From NCBI RefSeq assembly GCF_001642995.1, contig NZ_LOHS01000119.1:1-64000 (forward strand): a stretch of DNA of 64,000 bases. The letters run 5' to 3'. The position numbers and the translations under genes were made by a program. Numbering within the stretch: the stretch's first letter is position 1; the number at the start of each line of letters is the position of its first letter. This DNA comes from Streptomyces jeddahensis. GTDB lineage: Bacteria > Actinomycetota > Actinomycetes > Streptomycetales > Streptomycetaceae. A model generated the notes under the pieces. The model was not told where the DNA came from, did not search any database, and worked only from the letters and a program-made list of their open reading frames with translations. Below, in pieces: positions 60,352-64,000 of the stretch.

Positions 60352-60425
60352 TGCAGCCTTTCAGGGCTGCCCCACAGACGCGAAGCCCCCGGTTGTTCCC
60401 CCGTGATCGGGGGCTTCGTTCTGCC
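60352..60425 (+). ncRNA. Candidate small RNA with C-rich terminator loop
   Basis: A promoter-like element ends six bases upstream and a strong terminator ends the unit, defining a transcript of about 70 bases. Hairpin 1 pairs GCAGCC (60353-60358) with GGCTGC (60365-60370). Hairpin 2 is the terminator stem CGAAGCCCCCG/CGGGGGCTTCG with a 16-base loop containing five C. It holds no reading frame longer than chance. The C-rich loops loosely recall the actinobacterial 6C RNA, but I cannot confirm membership. Confidence 0.5.
60381..60418 (+). terminator. Terminator of the candidate small RNA
   Basis: An 11-bp perfect stem, CGAAGCCCCCG with CGGGGGCTTCG, followed by TTCT. Confidence 0.85.
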
Positions 60426-60747
60426 CTCTTCGCGTTTCAGTGCCTGCGCCGAGCCCTCATCCGATCACCGTCGGTCACCATGTGGGTGTGCGCCCTCTCT
60501 GCTCCCACCTGCCCGATCCACCACTGCGCCGCCCTTCGGCCGACGATCCCCCGCAGGTACGATGCCTCTCGGTGCGACTTCGGACGGCTGCTCATCGCAC
60601 CGGGTCAACTCCCGTCCACGGCAATGCGGTTCGACGAGGGCTGTCGGCGGGCTTCGGCCCGGCGGCACCACGGGGGCGAGTGAGCCTCAGGGCCGGCTGA
60701 GGCGCCCCTGAGGCGAACCATCAGGAACGGTATGTGGGGGACGTGAC

Positions 60748-62649
60748 GTGATGGACTTCGGTACGCAGGGGTCACCACCGGGCCCGGCGGACCTCGCCTG
60801 GCTACGCGGGGTCGACGCCTACACGATGGGCGCCTATCCGCAGGCGGAGGAGGAGTTCCGGGACGCCGTACGGATGGATCCCGGGATGGCCGACGCATGG
60901 CTCGGACTGCACGCGCTGCGCATCGACACGACGACGGCACTGCTGCGGATGTTCCGGCACCGGGACCGCTTCGGCGAGCAGCGTGCCAGGCACCGCCGGG
61001 CGCTGAACTCCTGGTACTGGCTGGGGTGGTGGGTGCAGCCCGTCCTGGAGGCGCCGCGCGACCTGCTGCTCGCGCACGCGTCGCACTGGCTGGACGGCCG
61101 CCATGTGCCCGAGCTGGACCGGGCCCTGGCCGGGCTGCCGCCGGTCGACGCCGACCCGCAGGTGCGGTTCCTGCACGCGTGCCGTGCCTATCTGGTCAAG
61201 GACTGGGAGCAACTCGTCCGGCACACCGACCCGCTGATCGACGATCCCATCCTGGGCATCGAGGCGGGTCTGTTCGCCGGCATGGCGCGGGTCCGCCTCG
61301 AGACGTACGCCCAGGCCGAACCGCTGCTGTCCGCCGCGCTGATGCGCTGCCGCAGCGAGCAGCCGCAGCGCAAGGAGCTGCGCTACTGGCTGGCGCGGGC
61401 GCATGAGGGCACCGGGCGGAGCGCGGCGGCGCTGCCGCTGTACCGGGCGGTGCACCGGGTCGACCCCGCCTTCATGGACACCTCGGCGCGGCTCGCTGCG
61501 ATCGCCGAGGGGGACGGCTACGACGAGGCGGCCGACCTCGCGTCGGTCACGCTCACCGGCGTCGGGCAGGACACCGCAGACGGGCTCGACGGCACAGATT
61601 CGCTGCTCGGCGGGGAAGGGCGCGACCTGAAGGTGAGCGAACCGGATGTGCCGCCCGGCGGGGCGGCTCCGTCGGCCCCGTCCACCGTGCAGGACGACAC
61701 CGACGCGGTGCGCGAGAAGGCGGTTCTGCCGGTGCGGCAGGGCCCTGCGCAACTGCCGACCGGGCCCGCCGACCCCGCTCTGCTCGAGGAAGCACTCGCC
61801 GAGCTGGAGCGCATGGTGGGTCTCGAGCCCGTGAAGCGCCAGGTCAAGGCACTGTCGGCGCAGTTGAACATGGCGCGGCTGCGCGCCGGCCAGGGCCTTC
61901 CCGTCCAGCCTCCGAAGCGGCACTTCGTCTTCTCGGGCCCCTCGGGCACCGGCAAGACCACGGTGGCCCGCATCTTAGGCAGGGTCTTCTACGCGCTCGG
62001 GCTGCTCGGGGGTGACCATCTGGTCGAGGCGCAGCGCGCCGATCTGGTCGGCGAATACCTGGGCCAGACCGCCGTCAAGGCCAACGAGCTGATCGACTCG
62101 GCGATCGGCGGCGTCCTCTTCGTCGACGAGGCGTACGCCTTGTCCAACTCGGGCTACGGCAAGGGCGACGCCTACGGCGACGAGGCCCTGCAGGTGCTCC
62201 TCAAGCGGGCCGAGGACAACCGCGACCACCTCGTCGTCATCCTCGCGGGCTACCCCGAGGGCATGGACCGCCTGCTCGCCGCCAACCCCGGGCTGAGCTC
62301 CCGCTTCACCACGCGCGTCGACTTCCCGTCGTACCGCCCCCTCGAACTGACCTCCATCGGCGAGGTCCTTGCCGCCGAGAACGGCGACGCCTGGGACGAG
62401 GAGGCGCTCGAGGAGCTGCGCTCCATCAGCGGGCATGTCGTCGACCAGGGCTGGATCGACGAGCTCGGCAACGGCCGTTTTCTGCGCACGCTCTACGAGA
62501 AGAGCTGCGCGTACCGGGACCTGCGCCTCTCGGGGTACGCGGCGACGCCGACCCGCGACGACCTGGCGACGCTGCGGCTGCCGGATCTGATGCAGGCGTA
62601 CGGGGAGGTGCTGTCGGGCCGCGGTCCGGGCGGCCCGACAGGGGTGTGA
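60748..62649 (+). CDS. AAA+ ATPase of the CbxX/EccA type with N-terminal TPR-like region, one TTA codon
   Basis: 633 residues. The N-terminal half is helical and TPR-like (QAEEEFRDAVRMDPGMADAWLG and so on), as in EccA of type VII secretion. After a disordered linker comes one AAA+ module: Walker A SGPSGTGKTTVAR (Lys403), Walker B GVLFVDEAYAL, sensor 1 LVVILAGYPEGMD and an Arg finger region GLSSRF. Codon 410 is TTA (61975-61977), so bldA dependence is likely. GTG 60748 or ATG 60751 is the start. No esx, eccB/C/D or mycosin gene is in the window, so it is an orphan. Confidence 0.88.
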   Translation: MMDFGTQGSPPGPADLAWLRGVDAYTMGAYPQAEEEFRDAVRMDPGMADAWLGLHALRIDTTTALLRMFRHRDRFGEQRARHRRALNSWYWLGWWVQPVLEAPRDLLLAHASHWLDGRHVPELDRALAGLPPVDADPQVRFLHACRAYLVKDWEQLVRHTDPLIDDPILGIEAGLFAGMARVRLETYAQAEPLLSAALMRCRSEQPQRKELRYWLARAHEGTGRSAAALPLYRAVHRVDPAFMDTSARLAAIAEGDGYDEAADLASVTLTGVGQDTADGLDGTDSLLGGEGRDLKVSEPDVPPGGAAPSAPSTVQDDTDAVREKAVLPVRQGPAQLPTGPADPALLEEALAELERMVGLEPVKRQVKALSAQLNMARLRAGQGLPVQPPKRHFVFSGPSGTGKTTVARILGRVFYALGLLGGDHLVEAQRADLVGEYLGQTAVKANELIDSAIGGVLFVDEAYALSNSGYGKGDAYGDEALQVLLKRAEDNRDHLVVILAGYPEGMDRLLAANPGLSSRFTTRVDFPSYRPLELTSIGEVLAAENGDAWDEEALEELRSISGHVVDQGWIDELGNGRFLRTLYEKSCAYRDLRLSGYAATPTRDDLATLRLPDLMQAYGEVLSGRGPGGPTGV

Positions 62650-62661
62650 GCCTCCGGGCGG

Positions 62662-63756
62662 TCAGCCCGCCAACGCCTCCTCCGGCGTCCCGGTCCGGGG
62701 TTCCGTGACCCGCGGCGCGGGCGCCGGCTCGGGGGCAGCCCGGTGCGCCGGATCCCGTACCTCGCCGACGAGCAACTCCAGTACGTCCTCGAGTGCCACC
62801 AGCCCCAGCACCCGCCCCGACGCGTCGGCGACCTGCGCGAGGTGCGTCGCGGCGCGCCGCATCAGGGTCAGCGCGTCGTCGAGCGGCAGCTCCGCACGCA
62901 GCGTCGTCATGGGCCGCCAGATGTGCTGCGGCACGGCGCGGTCGCTGTCCTCCAGGTCCAGTACGTCCTTCACGTGGAGGTAGCCCATGAAGGCGCCCCC
63001 CTCCGCGACCACCGGGAAACGGGAGTAGCCGGTGGATGCGGTGAGTTCGACGACCTGGCCGGGGGTGACCGAGGGACCCACGGTCACCAGCGAGGAGCGG
63101 TCGAGGAGAACGTCCGTCACCGGGCGGGAGCCCAGCTCCAGGGCGTCCTCCAGGCGCTCCTGCTCCTCGGGGTCGAGGAGGCCCGCCTGCCCGGCGTCCT
63201 CCACGAGCCGGCCCAGCTGCACGCTGGTGAAGACGGCCTCGACCTCGTCCTTGGGTTCGACCCGGAAGAGTTTGAGGACCAGCCGGGCGCAGGCGCCCAT
63301 ACCCACGGTGACCGGCCCGCACAGCCGGGCGAAGGCGACCAGGCCGGGGCTCAGCCACAGCGCGGTCTTCTCGGGGGCCGCCATGGCGAGGTTCTTCGGG
63401 ACCATCTCGCCGATGACGAGGTGCAGGAAGACGACCACGGCGAGCGCGATGACATAGCCGAGGGGGTGGATCATGCCCTCGGGCAGATGGACGGCCTCGA
63501 AGGCCGGTTCCAGCAGATGGGCCACGGTCGGCTCGGCGACCGCACCCAGCGTTAGCGAGCAGACGGTGATGCCGAACTGGGCGGCCGCCATCATCTGCGG
63601 CAGATTCTCCAGGCCGTAGAGGACCTGGCGGGCCCGTGCGGATCCCAGGGGCTCGATCTGGCTCCGGCGCACGGAGACCAGTGCGAACTCGGCGCCGACG
63701 AAGAAGCCGTTGGCGAGCACGAGCAGGAGCGCGAACAGGAGTTGGAGCAGGCTCAT
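62662..63756 (-). CDS. CNNM/CorC-type membrane protein with CBS domains
   Basis: 364-residue DUF21 (CNNM) transporter-like protein with CBS pair, possibly handling Mg2+ or Co2+ efflux. The N-terminal DUF21 domain starts LLQLLFALLLVLANGFFVGAEFALVSVRRSQIEPL, with helices to about residue 150; two CBS motifs follow (VTDVLLDRSSLVTVGPSV and MTTLRAELPLDDALTLMRRAA). It lacks the C-terminal CorC_HlyC domain. ATG 63756 overlaps the preceding gene's stop by four bases (ATGA), so the two hemolysin-like genes are coupled. Confidence 0.92.
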   Translation of the reverse strand: MSLLQLLFALLLVLANGFFVGAEFALVSVRRSQIEPLGSARARQVLYGLENLPQMMAAAQFGITVCSLTLGAVAEPTVAHLLEPAFEAVHLPEGMIHPLGYVIALAVVVFLHLVIGEMVPKNLAMAAPEKTALWLSPGLVAFARLCGPVTVGMGACARLVLKLFRVEPKDEVEAVFTSVQLGRLVEDAGQAGLLDPEEQERLEDALELGSRPVTDVLLDRSSLVTVGPSVTPGQVVELTASTGYSRFPVVAEGGAFMGYLHVKDVLDLEDSDRAVPQHIWRPMTTLRAELPLDDALTLMRRAATHLAQVADASGRVLGLVALEDVLELLVGEVRDPAHRAAPEPAPAPRVTEPRTGTPEEALAG

Positions 63757-64000
63757 CGGGCGGCCTCCGCTCCCGCGGCCGTGACGGACTGGGCGTCGGC
63801 GGTGCGGACGATGCGGACGCGCTCGGCGCGGTAGTGCCCGACCTGGCGTACCGACAGCCGCCAGCCGGGGAGTTCGGCGCGGTCGCCGGGCACCGGGATC
63901 CGGCCGAGCAGATCGGCGACGAGTCCGGCGACGGTCTCGTACGGGCCCTCGGGCACGTCGAGTCCTATGCGCTGCAGGGCGTCGACCCGGCAGCTGCCGT
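63753..64000 (-). CDS. CNNM/CorC-type membrane protein, C-terminal part (cut by window end)
   Basis: Only the last 82 codons are in the window; the gene continues beyond 64000 and no start is visible. The segment GSCRVDALQRIGLDVPEG then YETVAGLVADLLGRIPVPGD and WRLSVRQVGHYRAERVRIVR is the CorC_HlyC (transporter-associated) domain found at the end of CNNM/hemolysin proteins. It is upstream of and overlaps the second CNNM gene, forming the usual tandem pair of paralogues. Confidence 0.85.
   Translation of the reverse strand, partial: GSCRVDALQRIGLDVPEGPYETVAGLVADLLGRIPVPGDRAELPGWRLSVRQVGHYRAERVRIVRTADAQSVTAAGAEAAR

Larger units (their letters stand above)
60268..60747. other. Intergenic region with a candidate small RNA
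   Basis: 480 bases. From the left: a short hairpin (60272-60287), a promoter-like TTGACC-18-TACGTT (60317-60346), a compact two-hairpin transcript (60352-60425), then about 260 bases without supported gene and an inverted repeat GCCTCAGGG/CCCTGAGGC (60684-60714) just ahead of the AAA+ gene. Plus-strand frames across it are not believable genes. Confidence 0.6.

Noticed and set aside
60748..62649. Type VII secretion locus from the EccA-like ATPase
   Set aside because: No esx, eccB, eccC, eccD, eccE or mycosin genes flank it.

Overview
The window is chromosomal DNA of a Streptomyces species. The evidence is very high G+C coding sequence with strong third-position bias, a conservon (cvn) signalling operon, the actinobacterial RNA polymerase-binding protein RbpA behind a SigR-type promoter, GTG/TTG starts, many 4-bp ATGA/GTGA gene overlaps, and rare TTA codons in a few genes. 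From memory, crr-ptsI near one end and rbpA-fxsA-ppm further along recall the S. coelicolor SCO1390-SCO1430 segment. This looks like conserved core chromosome. I see no tRNA, rRNA, CRISPR array, integrase, transposase or prophage.

Layout. 0.4-2.6 kb: general PTS genes crr (IIA-Glc) and ptsI (EI). 2.7-9.9 kb: an unknown protein, acetoacetyl-CoA synthetase, a GH31 alpha-glucosidase (one TTA codon), a zinc-ribbon NUDIX hydrolase and a secreted VanX-like D,D-dipeptidase. 10.0-11.7 kb: an OB-fold/zinc-ribbon protein and a thiolase-like partner behind a palindromic operator. 12.1-14.4 kb: glpF-glpK (TTA at codon 8 of glpF). 14.5-22.7 kb: cvnA-cvnB-cvnC-(hydantoinase/5-oxoprolinase)-cvnD, a conservon with a metabolic gene inside it. 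23.2-31.4 kb: a small membrane protein, then a three-gene kleisin-like/KITE-like/giant SMC-like operon with no JetD-type nuclease. 31.7-37.1 kb: a GntR/FCD regulator divergent from MFS-DUF1445-pxpA-pxpB-pxpC, a 5-oxoproline uptake and hydrolysis operon. 37.2-40.3 kb: two GT4 glycosyltransferases and an SGNH hydrolase with 4-bp overlaps. 40.5-45.3 kb: a HEAT-repeat protein, an ankyrin protein, a small membrane protein and an FtsK/TraB-like protein with a degenerate P-loop. 45.4-49.9 kb: a MocR regulator divergent from a YczE-like membrane protein, a GDPD and a UMF1-type transporter. 50.1-52.4 kb: rbpA, fxsA and polyprenol-phosphate mannose synthase. 53.0-60.3 kb: YtcJ-like amidohydrolase, Lrp regulator, small proteins, acyl-CoA dehydrogenase, Tat-exported C39-like peptidase and a P-loop kinase. 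60.3-64 kb: a candidate small RNA, a CbxX/EccA-like AAA+ ATPase and two CNNM/CorC-type membrane proteins (the last cut by the window end).

Most notable for follow-up: the JetD-less SMC operon, whose SMC has Asn at the Walker B catalytic position; the conservon split by a hydantoinase; two unrelated 5-oxoprolinase routes 16 kb apart; eleven exact copies of a 12-bp alternating palindrome (CACGCGCGCGTG); and a recurrent pattern of short tandem duplications spanning stop codons. Starts were chosen from ribosome-binding sites and overlaps and are predictions. Family assignments rest on motifs read by eye.
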